Shown piece by piece: positions 8,878-18,839 of a DNA stretch of 64,000 nt (position 1 is its first letter; every line of letters starts with the position of its first letter). The stretch lies in contig JAHJHI010000047.1 of the NCBI GenBank assembly GCA_018824085.1, forward strand, positions 62,001-126,000. The letters run 5' to 3'. The stretch comes from Gammaproteobacteria bacterium. Its GTDB lineage: Bacteria > Pseudomonadota > Gammaproteobacteria > Burkholderiales > Rhodocyclaceae. A model generated the notes under the pieces. It saw only the letters and a list, made by a program, of their open reading frames with translations. It did not search any database and was not told where the DNA came from. Position numbers and translations under genes: made by a program.

Positions 8878-10029
8878 ATGCCGTCACGCGAATACAGTCT
8901 GCTCCTTGTCGACGACGATCCCGCGGCCATCCGCATCATGAGCCGCATGCTGTCGGATTACCCGGCGCAGCGCTTTGCGACGTCCGGGGAAGACGCCCTG
9001 CGCATGGCGCACGAAACGACGCCCGACCTCATCCTGCTGGACGTCGACATGCCCGGCATGAGCGGGTTCGAAATCTGCATGGCGCTGAAGGAAGATGCCG
9101 GCCTGTCGCACGTTCCGATCATCTTCGTGACCGGGATGGACGAACCCGGCGTCGAACTGGCCGCGCTCGAATGCGGTGGCTCGGACTTCATCGCCAAACC
9201 GCTGGACCCCGAACAGCTTGCCGCGCGCGTCGCCGCGCAGCTGCACACGCGGGACGTGCGGCCCGCGACGGCGGAAGCGGGCGACCCGCCACGCATGCTC
9301 ATCGTGGACGATGACATCACGGCCATCCACGTACTGCGCCACGCGATCGAGGACATGGGCGAGTTCCACTTCGCCACGTCGGGCGAAGAGGCGCTGCGCC
9401 TGACGCGCAGCCTGCTGCCCGACCTCATCTTCCTCGACCTGCACATGCCCGACATGAACGGCTTCGCCGTGTGCGCATCGCTCAAGGCAAATACGGCGTT
9501 CACGCATATTCCCGTCGTCTTCGTCACGCGTTTCGCCGACCCGCAAAGCGAAATGTTGGCGCTCGAGCTCGGTGCAGCGGAATTCGTGTCCAAGCCCTTC
9601 ACGCCCGCGGTGCTGCGCACGCGGGTCCGCAACCTGCTCTCACTGAAACGCCGCACCGATGCCGGGCAGCAACTCGCCGCCAGCCGCTGGAAGCTGATCG
9701 ACGACGCGCAGCTGGCGCGCATCGTCGCACTCGCACCGGATGCGGTGCTGAGCAGCGACGCCAGCGGCACGGTGGTGCTGGCCAATGCGGCCGCGTGCGC
9801 GCTGTTCGACGCCGCGACATTGACCGGCCGGCCAGCCGCGGAGCTGCTTGGCGACGCCTGGGCGCAACCCGAAGCCGGCCCGGGCGGCACGACACGCTGC
9901 ACGCTGCCGCCACGCGAAGGCGCGCCGATCGAGGTCGACTTGTGGGTGTGGCGCAGCACGGCCGCCGATGCACCATTCACCACTTTCGTGCTGCGCACGG
10001 CACCGGCGCTCAAGGCAACGCAGGGCTGA
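8878..10029 (+). CDS. Tandem receiver (REC-REC-PAS) response regulator
   Basis: 383 residues. The first receiver (about 7-125) carries D12/D13 and phospho-acceptor D55 (LILLDVDMPG) with the conserved Lys in FIAKPL. The second receiver (about 139-255) has D145/D146, phospho-acceptor D187 (LIFLDLHMPD) and VSKPF. Residues about 285-375 look like a short, degenerate PAS domain (IVALAPDAVLSSDASGTVVLAN). There is no DNA-binding, GGDEF or EAL output, so it probably acts as a phosphate sink or protein-interaction hub. It precedes a diguanylate cyclase and a hybrid kinase on the same strand. GGAAAGGA lies 8 bases before the ATG. Confidence 0.85.
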   Translation: MPSREYSLLLVDDDPAAIRIMSRMLSDYPAQRFATSGEDALRMAHETTPDLILLDVDMPGMSGFEICMALKEDAGLSHVPIIFVTGMDEPGVELAALECGGSDFIAKPLDPEQLAARVAAQLHTRDVRPATAEAGDPPRMLIVDDDITAIHVLRHAIEDMGEFHFATSGEEALRLTRSLLPDLIFLDLHMPDMNGFAVCASLKANTAFTHIPVVFVTRFADPQSEMLALELGAAEFVSKPFTPAVLRTRVRNLLSLKRRTDAGQQLAASRWKLIDDAQLARIVALAPDAVLSSDASGTVVLANAAACALFDAATLTGRPAAELLGDAWAQPEAGPGGTTRCTLPPREGAPIEVDLWVWRSTAADAPFTTFVLRTAPALKATQG

Positions 10030-10086
10030 CCGTTAGATGGTCATGACGGACGGTACCGGTTTCACCAACGGACACGACGCAAGACA

Positions 10087-11082
10087 ATGACGAACGACAT
10101 CCTGCTGGTCGATGACGACCCCGGGGCGATCCAGCTCATGGGCCGCATCCTCGCCGATGTGGGGCGGCTGCGCTTCGCGACGAACGGCGAGGCCGCGCTG
10201 CGCCTGGCGCGTGCCGAAGCGCCCGACCTCATCCTGCTGGACGCCGAGATGCCGGGCATGAACGGCTTCGACATGTGTCGCGCGCTCAAGGCCGATCCCC
10301 TGCTCGTCGACATTCCGGTCATCTTCGTCACCAGCCACAGCGCACCGGAATTCGAGCTGGCGGGCTTCGAACTGGGCGCCGCCGACTTCATCGCCAAGCC
10401 GGTCAGCCCGCCACTGGTCATCGCACGCGTGCGCACCCAGCTGCGCCTGAAGAACCTGACCGACGAACTGCGCCGCGTGTCCGCCATGGACGCGCTGACC
10501 GGCGTCGCCAATCGCCGCCGCTTCGACGAGTCACTGGAGCAGGAATGGACCCGGGCGCGCCGCAGCGCCACGCCGCTGACGCTGCTCATGATCGACGTCG
10601 ACCATTTCAAGCTGTTCAACGACACCTACGGTCACCCCGCCGGTGACGACTGCCTGCACCGGGTCGCGCAGGCGATGGCCGGCACGACGAAGCGCCCGAC
10701 CGATCTGGTCGCGCGCTACGGCGGCGAGGAGTTCGCGCTGCTGCTGCCCCTTACGGCGCGCGACGGCGCCTCGCAGGTCGCGGCACGCGTGATCGACGCG
10801 GTCGCTGCGCTGAACATCGCACACAGCGCTTCGCCCAGCGCAAGCCACGTTACCGTGAGTATCGGCATCGCCTGCTATGACGACGCGAGCCCGTGCTGGA
10901 TCAGCCCGTCGTCCAGGCTGCGCTCAGCCGACGCACGGATGGCGCAGGACGCCGCCATTCTCGTGCGCGCCGCCGATCAGGCGCTTTACGCGGCCAAGGC
11001 CGGCGGGCGGGCGCGGGCCAATCTGTCCGAGCTGGCGGCCGAAACGCCGGCCCGCCCCGTCCAGCCGCAGCGCCGCGCATGA
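10087..11082 (+). CDS. REC-GGDEF response regulator, probable diguanylate cyclase
   Basis: 331 residues. The receiver domain (1-120) has acidic D9/D10, phospho-acceptor D52 and the IAKPV lysine. The GGDEF domain (about 150-315) has an intact active site, GGEEF, at 212-216. An inhibitory I-site, R203-P-T-D206, sits exactly five residues before it, so product inhibition by c-di-GMP is expected. A loop of about 25 extra residues (after SIGIACYDD) interrupts the C-terminal part of the domain. The gene overlaps the hybrid kinase by ATGA, which makes that kinase the likely phosphodonor. Confidence 0.9.
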   Translation: MTNDILLVDDDPGAIQLMGRILADVGRLRFATNGEAALRLARAEAPDLILLDAEMPGMNGFDMCRALKADPLLVDIPVIFVTSHSAPEFELAGFELGAADFIAKPVSPPLVIARVRTQLRLKNLTDELRRVSAMDALTGVANRRRFDESLEQEWTRARRSATPLTLLMIDVDHFKLFNDTYGHPAGDDCLHRVAQAMAGTTKRPTDLVARYGGEEFALLLPLTARDGASQVAARVIDAVAALNIAHSASPSASHVTVSIGIACYDDASPCWISPSSRLRSADARMAQDAAILVRAADQALYAAKAGGRARANLSELAAETPARPVQPQRRA

Positions 11083-14000
11083 ACGGCACCGGCCAGACGC
11101 CTGTCGCAGACGGCCGCCCCCTCTGGCGACGAAGCCCCCGGGCAGCGGCCTATCTGACGTTCGCGCTCGGCGTCACGCTGGCCGCGCTGGCCGCGATGTG
11201 GCAGGCGAACGACAACGCCGAAAAGGCTGCCAGCCGTTTCGATACGCTGGCCCAGCGCGCAACGGACAATGTCGCCCGGCGACTGCATCTGTACGAATAC
11301 GGCCTGCGCGGCGCGCGCGGCGGCGCGCTGAGCGCCGGGCTGGAAACGCTCGACCAGAAGCACTTCGGTGTCTACAGCCGGTCGCGCAACATCGACGCCG
11401 AATTTCCCGGCGCGCGCGGCATCGGCATCATCAAGCGCGTGCCGCGCGCGGATGAAGCATCCTTCGTGGCCGCGACGCGCGCCGACGGCACGCCCGATTT
11501 CGCCATCCGGGAACTGGCGCCGCATGCCGGCGACCGCTACGTCATCCTGTACATCGAACCGTTCGCGCGCAACCGCCAGGCGCTGGGACTGGACATTGCG
11601 TCCGAACAGAACCGGCGCACCGCCGCCGAAACGTCGATGCGAACCGGCACGGCGACGCTGACCGGCCCGATCACGCTGGTGCAGACCACCGGCAAGCCGC
11701 AGCGCTCCTTCCTGCTGCTGCTGCCGATCTACCGCCCCGGCTACCGGCTGGACAACGAACAGCAGCGCACCGACGCAACCTTCGGCTGGAGCTATGCGGC
11801 ACTCGTCATCGACGAGATCCTGGAGGGACTCGATTTCCACCGGGACGAGGTCGAGCTGGTGCTGCGGGACATCACCGACGCCGACGCGCAGACCTTCTTC
11901 ACGTCGCCGGACAGCGACGCGCCGGCAGCGGCCGGGCTCGTGCGCAAGATCGAACTGCCGATCTTCGGCCGCGTCTGGCAGGCGGAAATCCGCGCCAGGG
12001 CGAGTTTCGTGCACGGGCTCAACGCACGGGATCCACGCGCGCTGGCCGCCGGCGGCATCGCCCTGTCTGCCCTGCTGGCGGTGCTGATCCACATCTATGC
12101 GCAGAGCGTGCTGCGCGGCCTTGAAGTGCGGGCCGAACAGGCGCGGCGCGCAGCCATCATCGAAAGTTCGAGCGACGCCATCATCGCCGAGACGCTGGAC
12201 GGCGTCGTCACCGACTGGAACCGTGGCGCGCAGCGCATGTTCGGCTTTGCGCCGGAGCAGGCCATCGGCAGGACGACGGCAGAACTGCTGCTGCCCGACG
12301 CGCGGCAGGACGAGGATGCGGACATCCGCGCCCGCATCGCCCGGCGCGAGGCGGTCGATGCCTTCGACACGCAGCGCCTGGACCACGACGGCCGGGCGAT
12401 CGACGTGTCGCTCGCCGCGTCGCCCGTCATCGGGCCGCACGGGCGCCTGATCGGCATGTCCATCACCTTGCGCGACATCAGCGAGGCCAAGCGCGCCGCA
12501 GTGCACGTGCGCGAACTGAACGAACGGCTGGAGGATGAAGTCACCGAGCGCACGGCGCTGCTGTTCGCCGCCCTGCGCGAGACGGAAACGCTGCTGCGCA
12601 CCGTGCACCAGCACGCCATCGTGTCGGTGACCGACCGCTCCGGCCGCATCATCGAGGTCAACGACGGCTTTGCGCAGATTTCCGGCTACCGGCACGACGA
12701 ACTGATAGGCCAGAACCACAGCATCATCAACTCCGGCGCGCACGACAAGGCTTTCTGGGCCGACATGTGGCAGACCATCGCAGCCGGGCAGCCCTGGCAC
12801 GGCGAAATCTGCAACCGCGCAAAGGACGGCTCGCTGTACTGGGTCAACAGCATGATCGCGCCGTTTGCGGATCTCGACGGAAAGATCGAGAAGTACGTCG
12901 CCATCCGTACCGACATCACCGCTGCCAAGCTGGCCGAGCAGCGCCTGCGCGCGAGCGAGGCCTTCCTCGACCGCGCCAGCCGCGTGGCCGGCGTCGGCGC
13001 CTGGCAGTACGACCTCGACCCGCAGTTGATCACGTGGTCGGCGCAGATGTACCGCATTCACGAAGTCGAGCCGGATTTCCAGCCGGTCATCGACAAGGCG
13101 CTCGGCTTCTACCCGCCCGACGCGCGCCGCGAGATCGAGCGCGCGCTCGCCGCCGCCATCGACACCGGTCAGGGCTGGGACATCGAAGTTCGCCTGAACA
13201 CCGGCAAGGGGCGACAGATCTGGGTGCGCATCGTCGGCGAGGCGCAGTTCGAGAACGGACACCCGCTGCGTCTCGTCGGCTCGATGCAGGACATCACGGA
13301 GCGCAAGCGCGCCGAACTCGAACTGCGGGAGACGTCTTCCCTTCTGAATGGCGCGCTCGAGTCGGCGTCGGAGGTGTCCATCATCGCCACCGACCCGCAA
13401 CTCAACATCACCGTGTTCAATGCCGGCGCCGAACGCATGCTGGGCTATGACCGCAGCGAAATGGTGGGGGTCGCGACGCCGGCGCTGATACACGACGCGG
13501 ACGAAATGCGCCGGCGCGGCGAGGAACTCACCGCGGCGCTCGGCCGGCCGGTCAGCGGCGGCGCCGTATTCATCGAGCCGTCAACGCTGCGCGAGCCGCG
13601 CGAATGGACCTATGTGCACAAGGACGGCACGCGCATCGCCGTGTCGCTGGTGGTCACCGCCATGGTCGGCGCCGATGGCGAAATCTTCGGCTATCTCGGC
13701 GTGGCGCACGACGTCACGCGCCAGAAGCTGCACGAGGACGCGCTGCACAGCGCGATCGAACGGGCGGAACAGGCCAGCCTGGCCAAGAGCCAGTTCCTCG
13801 CGAACATGAGCCACGAAATCCGCACGCCGATGAATGCCGTGCTCGGCCTGTCCTACCTGCTGGAACAGACCCGGCTGGACGCCGAACAGGCCTCCACGCT
13901 GGCCAAGATTCGGGTCGCCAGCAAATCGCTGCTGTCGGTCATCAACGACGTGCTGGACCTGTCAAAGATCGAGGCCGGCGAACTGACCGTGGAGCGCATC

Positions 14001-15533
14001 GCGTTCAACCTGCCGGCGGTGCTGCGCGACGTCTGCGAAATGGCGCAGGTGCAGGCCGGCGCCAAGGGCATCGCGTTCTCCGTCCACACCCCGCCCGACC
14101 TGCCGCAGGTGGTCGAGAGCGACGCCACGCGCCTGCGCCAGATCCTGACCAACCTGCTGTCCAACGCCATCAAGTTCACCGACGCCGGCAGCGTGGCGCT
14201 GGCGGTCGAACGGGTGTGCGGCACGGCGCATGGTGCAACGCTGCGTTTCTCGGTCACCGACACCGGCATCGGCATCGCGCCGGAGGTGCAGTCGCGCCTG
14301 TTTTCGCCGTTCGCACAGGCGGACGCCTCGACGACGCGCCGCTTCGGCGGCACCGGTCTCGGCCTGTCCATCGTCAAGCGGCTCGTCGATCTGATGGGCG
14401 GCAAGGTCAGCCTGGAGAGCACGCCGGACATCGGCAGCACCTTCGCCGTCGAACTGGAATTCGGGCTCGGCGCGGACACCGAACCCGCACCGCACGGCAT
14501 TTCACTGGCCGAGCACGGCGAGCAGAGCCTGTCCGGCCTGCACATCCTGGTCGTCGACGACAGCGACATCAATCTCGAGGTCGCGCGGCGCCTGCTGGAG
14601 CGCGAGGGCGCCCGCGTGTCGCTCGCGCACAACGGCCTGCAGGCGTTCGAAAGCGTGCGGGCGAATCCGCGGGCCTTTGATCTGGTGCTGATGGACGTCC
14701 AGATGCCGGTGCTCGACGGGCATGAGGCGACGCGCCGTATCCGCGGCGAACTCGGCCTCGCCGGGCTGCCCGTCATCGCGCTCACGGCCGGCGCATTGAC
14801 CAGCGAACGCCAGCGCGCACGGGATGCGGGCATGGACGATTTCATCAGCAAGCCGTTCGAACTGCAGGAGCTGGTGACCGTCATCCACCGCCACCTTGCC
14901 CCGGACACCGCGGCACCGACGCCCTGCACCGCGCCGGAACCCGGTGACGGCTGGCCCGAATTCGCCGGCATCGACAGCGACGACGCCCGCCTGCGGCTCG
15001 GCGGCAACGTCGCGTTGTTCCGCACGCTGATCGACAGCCTGATCCGGGAATTCGCCGAGCCGCACGCCGTGCCCGACGACTCCGACCCGCAGGCAATGGC
15101 CGGGTGCGCCGCCCGCATGCACAAGCTCAAGGGCAGTGCCAGCATGCTCGGCGCGAAGGACATACAGCGCGTGGCCGGCGACATCGAAGCGGCATGCCGC
15201 GCCGGCAACGCAACGCCGCTCGATTCGCTGATGCACGCGCTGGACGCGCAGTTGCGCGTGCTGCGTGACAGCGTGCAGCGGGACGCGCCGCCGGCCGAAC
15301 CGCAGACGGCGCCCGCCGGCGACGCGGGCGACATCGACGCGCCGGCGCTGAACGCGCTCATTTCCGAGCTGCGCGGACACAGCCTTGGCGCGCTGGACAG
15401 CTTCGCCGCACTGTCACCGGCGCTGCAGCAGGTGCTCGGCAGCGAGGGCTTCGCGCAACTGCGCGAATGCATCGACACGCTGCAGTTCGACGACGCCGCC
15501 GACGTGCTGGAACAGATGAAGGCCTACCAGTAG
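11079..15533 (+). CDS. CHASE-PAS hybrid sensor histidine kinase with REC and Hpt
   Basis: 1484 residues. A first membrane helix (about 23-42), a periplasmic CHASE-like sensor (about 70-315) and a second helix (about 321-341) are followed by four PAS domains (about 355-475, 505-625, 630-750 and 757-890). Next come the HisKA domain with H912 (NMSHEIRTPMNAV), an HATPase with N-, G1- and G2-box motifs (LTNLLSNAIKF, DTGIGIAP, GGTGLGLSI), a receiver with D1206 (LMDVQMP) and a C-terminal Hpt with H1348 (MHKLKGSASMLG). All four phosphorelay residues are present. The preceding cyclase gene overlaps it, so output to c-di-GMP is likely. The ligand is unknown. Confidence 0.93.
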   Translation: MNGTGQTPVADGRPLWRRSPRAAAYLTFALGVTLAALAAMWQANDNAEKAASRFDTLAQRATDNVARRLHLYEYGLRGARGGALSAGLETLDQKHFGVYSRSRNIDAEFPGARGIGIIKRVPRADEASFVAATRADGTPDFAIRELAPHAGDRYVILYIEPFARNRQALGLDIASEQNRRTAAETSMRTGTATLTGPITLVQTTGKPQRSFLLLLPIYRPGYRLDNEQQRTDATFGWSYAALVIDEILEGLDFHRDEVELVLRDITDADAQTFFTSPDSDAPAAAGLVRKIELPIFGRVWQAEIRARASFVHGLNARDPRALAAGGIALSALLAVLIHIYAQSVLRGLEVRAEQARRAAIIESSSDAIIAETLDGVVTDWNRGAQRMFGFAPEQAIGRTTAELLLPDARQDEDADIRARIARREAVDAFDTQRLDHDGRAIDVSLAASPVIGPHGRLIGMSITLRDISEAKRAAVHVRELNERLEDEVTERTALLFAALRETETLLRTVHQHAIVSVTDRSGRIIEVNDGFAQISGYRHDELIGQNHSIINSGAHDKAFWADMWQTIAAGQPWHGEICNRAKDGSLYWVNSMIAPFADLDGKIEKYVAIRTDITAAKLAEQRLRASEAFLDRASRVAGVGAWQYDLDPQLITWSAQMYRIHEVEPDFQPVIDKALGFYPPDARREIERALAAAIDTGQGWDIEVRLNTGKGRQIWVRIVGEAQFENGHPLRLVGSMQDITERKRAELELRETSSLLNGALESASEVSIIATDPQLNITVFNAGAERMLGYDRSEMVGVATPALIHDADEMRRRGEELTAALGRPVSGGAVFIEPSTLREPREWTYVHKDGTRIAVSLVVTAMVGADGEIFGYLGVAHDVTRQKLHEDALHSAIERAEQASLAKSQFLANMSHEIRTPMNAVLGLSYLLEQTRLDAEQASTLAKIRVASKSLLSVINDVLDLSKIEAGELTVERIAFNLPAVLRDVCEMAQVQAGAKGIAFSVHTPPDLPQVVESDATRLRQILTNLLSNAIKFTDAGSVALAVERVCGTAHGATLRFSVTDTGIGIAPEVQSRLFSPFAQADASTTRRFGGTGLGLSIVKRLVDLMGGKVSLESTPDIGSTFAVELEFGLGADTEPAPHGISLAEHGEQSLSGLHILVVDDSDINLEVARRLLEREGARVSLAHNGLQAFESVRANPRAFDLVLMDVQMPVLDGHEATRRIRGELGLAGLPVIALTAGALTSERQRARDAGMDDFISKPFELQELVTVIHRHLAPDTAAPTPCTAPEPGDGWPEFAGIDSDDARLRLGGNVALFRTLIDSLIREFAEPHAVPDDSDPQAMAGCAARMHKLKGSASMLGAKDIQRVAGDIEAACRAGNATPLDSLMHALDAQLRVLRDSVQRDAPPAEPQTAPAGDAGDIDAPALNALISELRGHSLGALDSFAALSPALQQVLGSEGFAQLRECIDTLQFDDAADVLEQMKAYQ

Positions 15534-16309
15534 TTCTCGAACAGCATGCTGCCGGCGGCGCTGCGCCGGCACGGCACGAAACCGCGCTCCGTGAGCAACT
15601 GTCGCATCTCCTTGCTGAACGCCGGATTGCCGCACACCATGACGCGCGCGCTCGCCGGATCGAACGTCGCGCCGGCATGGCGCGGCAGCGACCCGTCCGC
15701 CAGCAGCTGCGGAATGCGCCCGGACAGTCCGGTCGCGCCGGGCTCGCGCGTGACGATGGGCACATAGCGCAGACGGCCCTGTTCTGCCGCCCCGCTCGCC
15801 GCCACATGCGCGCGCAGCTCGTCCGCATACGCCAGTTCGGCCGCCTCGCGCACGCTGTGCACGACGACGAGATCCCGGTAGCGCTCCAGCGCGCCCGGCG
15901 TGCGCAGCAACGACACATAGGGACCGAGCCCGGTGCCGGTGGCCATCATCCACAGCGTGTCGCCGGGTGCCAGCTGCGTCTCCACGAAGAATCCGAAGGC
16001 GGCCAGTTCGATCATGACGCGATCGCCCTCGCGCAGGCGCGCCATGTGCGATGACAATGCGCCGTCCGGGATCAGGATGAAGAGGAACTCCAGCTCGCCG
16101 TCTTCCGGCGCCGACACGATGGAATACGGGCGCCACACGGCATCGGCGTCATCCACCGGCAGGCCGAGCTTGGCGTAGTGCCCCGGCTGGAAACGAAAAC
16201 CGTCGGGGCGTTCGATACGCAGCGTCCACAGCGTGTCGGTCCAGCGCCGGATCGACGTGACGCGTTGCGCCGCGCTGCGTTTGGGCCTGGCATCCTGAAG
16301 CGACGACAT
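15524..16309 (-). CDS. fpr: Ferredoxin-NADP+ reductase
   Basis: 261 residues, the usual size of bacterial Fpr. The FAD domain includes the RPYSIVSAP motif (about 60-68). The NADP domain has GTGLGPYVSLLRT (about 122-134) and VMVCGNPAFSKEM (about 220-232). The C-terminal aromatic, which stacks on the flavin, is present in the ending ENYW. The enzyme moves electrons between NADPH and ferredoxin or flavodoxin, often in oxidative stress defence. GGAAGGAG stands 7 bases before the ATG. Its 3' end overlaps the convergent hybrid kinase gene by 10 bases. Confidence 0.9.
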   Translation of the reverse strand: MSSLQDARPKRSAAQRVTSIRRWTDTLWTLRIERPDGFRFQPGHYAKLGLPVDDADAVWRPYSIVSAPEDGELEFLFILIPDGALSSHMARLREGDRVMIELAAFGFFVETQLAPGDTLWMMATGTGLGPYVSLLRTPGALERYRDLVVVHSVREAAELAYADELRAHVAASGAAEQGRLRYVPIVTREPGATGLSGRIPQLLADGSLPRHAGATFDPASARVMVCGNPAFSKEMRQLLTERGFVPCRRSAAGSMLFENYW

Positions 16310-16450
16310 GTGCAACTCCTTCCGTGGGCCTGTCAGGTTTCCGATTATCCGCCTTCGGCCGCACAGGCAGAACCTGCGTGCGGCGACTTGCACGGCGCAC
16401 GGCATGCGGCGGATCATGCACGCCCCGGATGACACGACGCGAGGACACTG

Positions 16451-17188
16451 GTGGCCATGAAAGCGGTACTGACCGGACACACGCGCGGCCTCGGCGCCGC
16501 CATCGCCAATGTGCTGCGCGAGCGCGGCATTCCCGTGCTGGCGCTGTCGCGCGGCAGCGTCGAAGCACCGGACGGCGGCGCGCCAATGCGGCAGGTCGCG
16601 CTGGATCTGGCCGACAGCGCGGCGCTCGAGCGCTGGTTGCGCGGTGCGGCGCTGCGGACCTTTCTCGACGGCTGCGACGAAGCGCTGCTGATCAACAACG
16701 CCGGCATGCTGGGGCCGGTCGTTCCGCTCGGCGCCAATGTCGGCGCGGACATCGCCCGCGCGGTCGCGCTGAACGTCGCGGCGCCGCTGATGCTCGCCGA
16801 CGCCTTCGTTGCGGCGAGCGCCGGCGCCACGCAGCGACGCATCGCGCACATTTCGAGCGGCGCCGGACGCAGCCCCTACGCCGGCTGGGGCGTGTATTGC
16901 GCAAGCAAGGCCGCGCTCGACCACCACGCCCGCGCCGCCCAGCTCGACGCACCGGCCGGCACGCGCATCGTCAGCCTCGCGCCCGGCGTCATCGACACCG
17001 CGATGCAGGCCGAAATCCGCGCCACGCCGGCCGGGCACTTTCCGCTGAAGGCGCGTTTCGAGGATCTCAAGCGCGACGGCCTGCTCACCCCCCCGGAAGA
17101 CGGCGCGCGGCGGCTCGTGGCCTTCATGCTGTCGGAACGCTTCGGCAGCGATCCGATCGCCGACCTGCGCGACGTCGCCGACGAGTAG
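16451..17188 (+). CDS. Short-chain dehydrogenase/reductase (sepiapterin reductase-like)
   Basis: 245 residues. The Rossmann glycine motif TGHTRGLG (8-15), the NNAGM motif (about 80-84) and catalytic Ser with Tyr-Lys (HISSGAG and YCASK) identify a classical SDR. The sequence pattern is like bacterial SDRs annotated as sepiapterin or benzil reductase, but the substrate is open. GTG 16451 lies 5 bases after AGGA; ATG 16457 is an equally possible start. It is divergent from fpr, sharing the 141-base spacer. Confidence 0.82.
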   Translation: MAMKAVLTGHTRGLGAAIANVLRERGIPVLALSRGSVEAPDGGAPMRQVALDLADSAALERWLRGAALRTFLDGCDEALLINNAGMLGPVVPLGANVGADIARAVALNVAAPLMLADAFVAASAGATQRRIAHISSGAGRSPYAGWGVYCASKAALDHHARAAQLDAPAGTRIVSLAPGVIDTAMQAEIRATPAGHFPLKARFEDLKRDGLLTPPEDGARRLVAFMLSERFGSDPIADLRDVADE

Positions 17189-17203
17189 CCGGCGCACATG
17201 TTG

Positions 17204-17229
17204 GCAGGGCGACTATAATGCTGCCCTGC
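17204..17229. promoter_or_regulatory. TATAAT box inside a perfect 7-bp inverted repeat, upstream of the SulP gene
   Basis: GCAGGGC (17204-17210) and GCCCTGC (17223-17229) are perfect inverted copies. The 12-base interval between them contains a consensus -10 hexamer, TATAAT, at 17214-17219. The arm centres are 19 bases apart, about two helical turns, which fits a dimeric repressor covering the promoter. No good -35 is seen 16-18 bases upstream. If used, the transcript would have a leader of about 130 bases before the ATG at 17355. Confidence 0.45.
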
Positions 17230-17354
17230 AGCACGCCCTGTCCGCGCCGGCCCCTCGTACGCGGCCCCGCTTCCTCCCCACCGGGTCCGGGCGCGCACCC
17301 CGCGCAGGCCCTCCAGCCAAGCGCGGTTCGTCGCATCCTCTTTTCGGGCTTCAG

Positions 17355-18838
17355 ATGTCTTTTCAGAAAATCCGCCAGGACTGGCTTTCCAATGTCCGCA
17401 ATGACCTGCTGGCCGGCCTCGTCGTCGCGCTGGCGCTGATCCCCGAGGCGATCGCGTTTTCGATCATCGCCGGCGTGGACCCCAAGGTCGGCCTTTACGC
17501 CTCGTTCTGCATCGCCACCGTGATCGCCTTCGCCGGCGGACGGCCGGGCATGATTTCCGCGGCCACCGGCGCGATGGCGCTGGTGATGGTGCTGCTGGTC
17601 AAGGAGCACGGCCTCTGCAGTACCTGCTGGCCGCGACGCTGCTCACGGGCGCGCTGCAGATCGGCGCCGGCGTGCTCCGGCTCGGCACGCTGATGCGCTT
17701 CGTGTCGCGCTCGGTCATCACCGGTTTCGTCAATGCGCTGGCCATCCTCATCTTCATGGCGCAGCTGCCCGAGCTGACGGACGTGAGCTGGATGGTCTAT
17801 GCGATGACGGCGGCCGGGCTGGCCATCATCTACCTGTTCCCCTACGTCACGCGCGCGATACCTTCGCCGCTGGTGTGCATCGTCGTGCTCACGGCCGTGG
17901 CGATCGCGCTCGGCCTGGACATCCGCACCGTCGGCGACATGGGCGAACTGCCGGACAGCCTGCCGGTCTTCCTGCTGCCCGACGTGCCGCTGAACCTCGA
18001 CACGCTGCGCATCATCTTCCCGTTCTCGCTCACGCTGGCCGTGGTCGGCCTGCTGGAGTCGATGATGACGGCGTCCATCGTCGATGAGCTGACCGACACG
18101 CAGAGCAACAAGAACCGCGAATGCGTGGGCCAGGGTGTGGCCAACATCGCCAGCGGCCTGGTCGGCGGCATGGCCGGCTGCGCGATGATCGGCCAGTCCG
18201 TCATCAACGTGAAGTCGGGCGGACGCGGGCGCCTGTCCACGCTGACCGCCGGCGTCGTGCTGCTGATGCTGGTGGTGTTCGCCGGCGAGTGGGTGGCACG
18301 CATCCCGATGGCGGCGCTGGTCGCCGTGATGATCATGGTGTCCATCGGCACCTTCAGCTGGGCTTCGATCCGCAACCTGCGCGGCCACCCGGCAAGTTCC
18401 AGCGCGGTCATGCTGGCCACGACGCTGATGACGGTTTTCACGCACGATCTGGCGCAGGGCGTGCTCGTCGGCGTGCTGCTGTCGGGCTTCTTCTTCGCGC
18501 ACAAGGTCGGGCGCATCCTGCACGTCGCGTCGCAGGCCGAGGACGAAGGCCGGCTGCGCCACTACCGCGTGACCGGCCAGGTGTTCTTCGCATCGGCGGA
18601 CCGCTTCGTCGCGTCCTTCGACTACCGCGAAGTGATAGACCGTGTGCGCATCGACGTGAGCCGCGCGCATTTCTGGGACATCACCGCAATCAGCGCGCTC
18701 GACAAGGTCGTGCTGAAGTTCCGCCGCGAGGGCACGGAGGTCGAGGTGATGGGCCTGAACGAGGCGAGCGCCACGCTGGTCGACCGCTTCGCGGTGCACG
18801 ACAAGCCGGATGCCGTCGAACAGATGATGGGCCACTGA
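17355..18838 (+). pseudogene. SulP-family anion transporter, split by a frameshift
   Basis: Two frames together make one SulP permease of about 494 residues. The first (17355 to about 17614) gives the N-terminus: [25 protein letters not shown] and [20 protein letters not shown], ending in VKEHGL. From 17615 the homology continues in the -1 frame ([19 protein letters not shown]) and runs through the remaining membrane helices to a C-terminal STAS domain (about 17-kDa tail, [12 protein letters not shown]). The break lies at 17612-17616 (GGCCTCTGCAG) and equals one lost or two gained bases. The downstream frame alone would start at GTG 17672 and lack the first helices. It is either a recent mutation or a sequencing error; the rest is well preserved. 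A universal stress gene follows directly. Confidence 0.85.
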
Positions 18839-18839
18839 C

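Noticed and set aside
10986-13493. Very long open frame on the minus strand opposite the hybrid kinase and cyclase
   Set aside because: It mirrors the codon structure of strongly supported plus-strand genes, has no family motifs, and is the expected by-product of very high GC3.
17672-18838. Treating the downstream SulP frame as an independent gene
   Set aside because: Its GTG start lies inside the transporter fold and the missing N-terminus is encoded in the adjacent frame.
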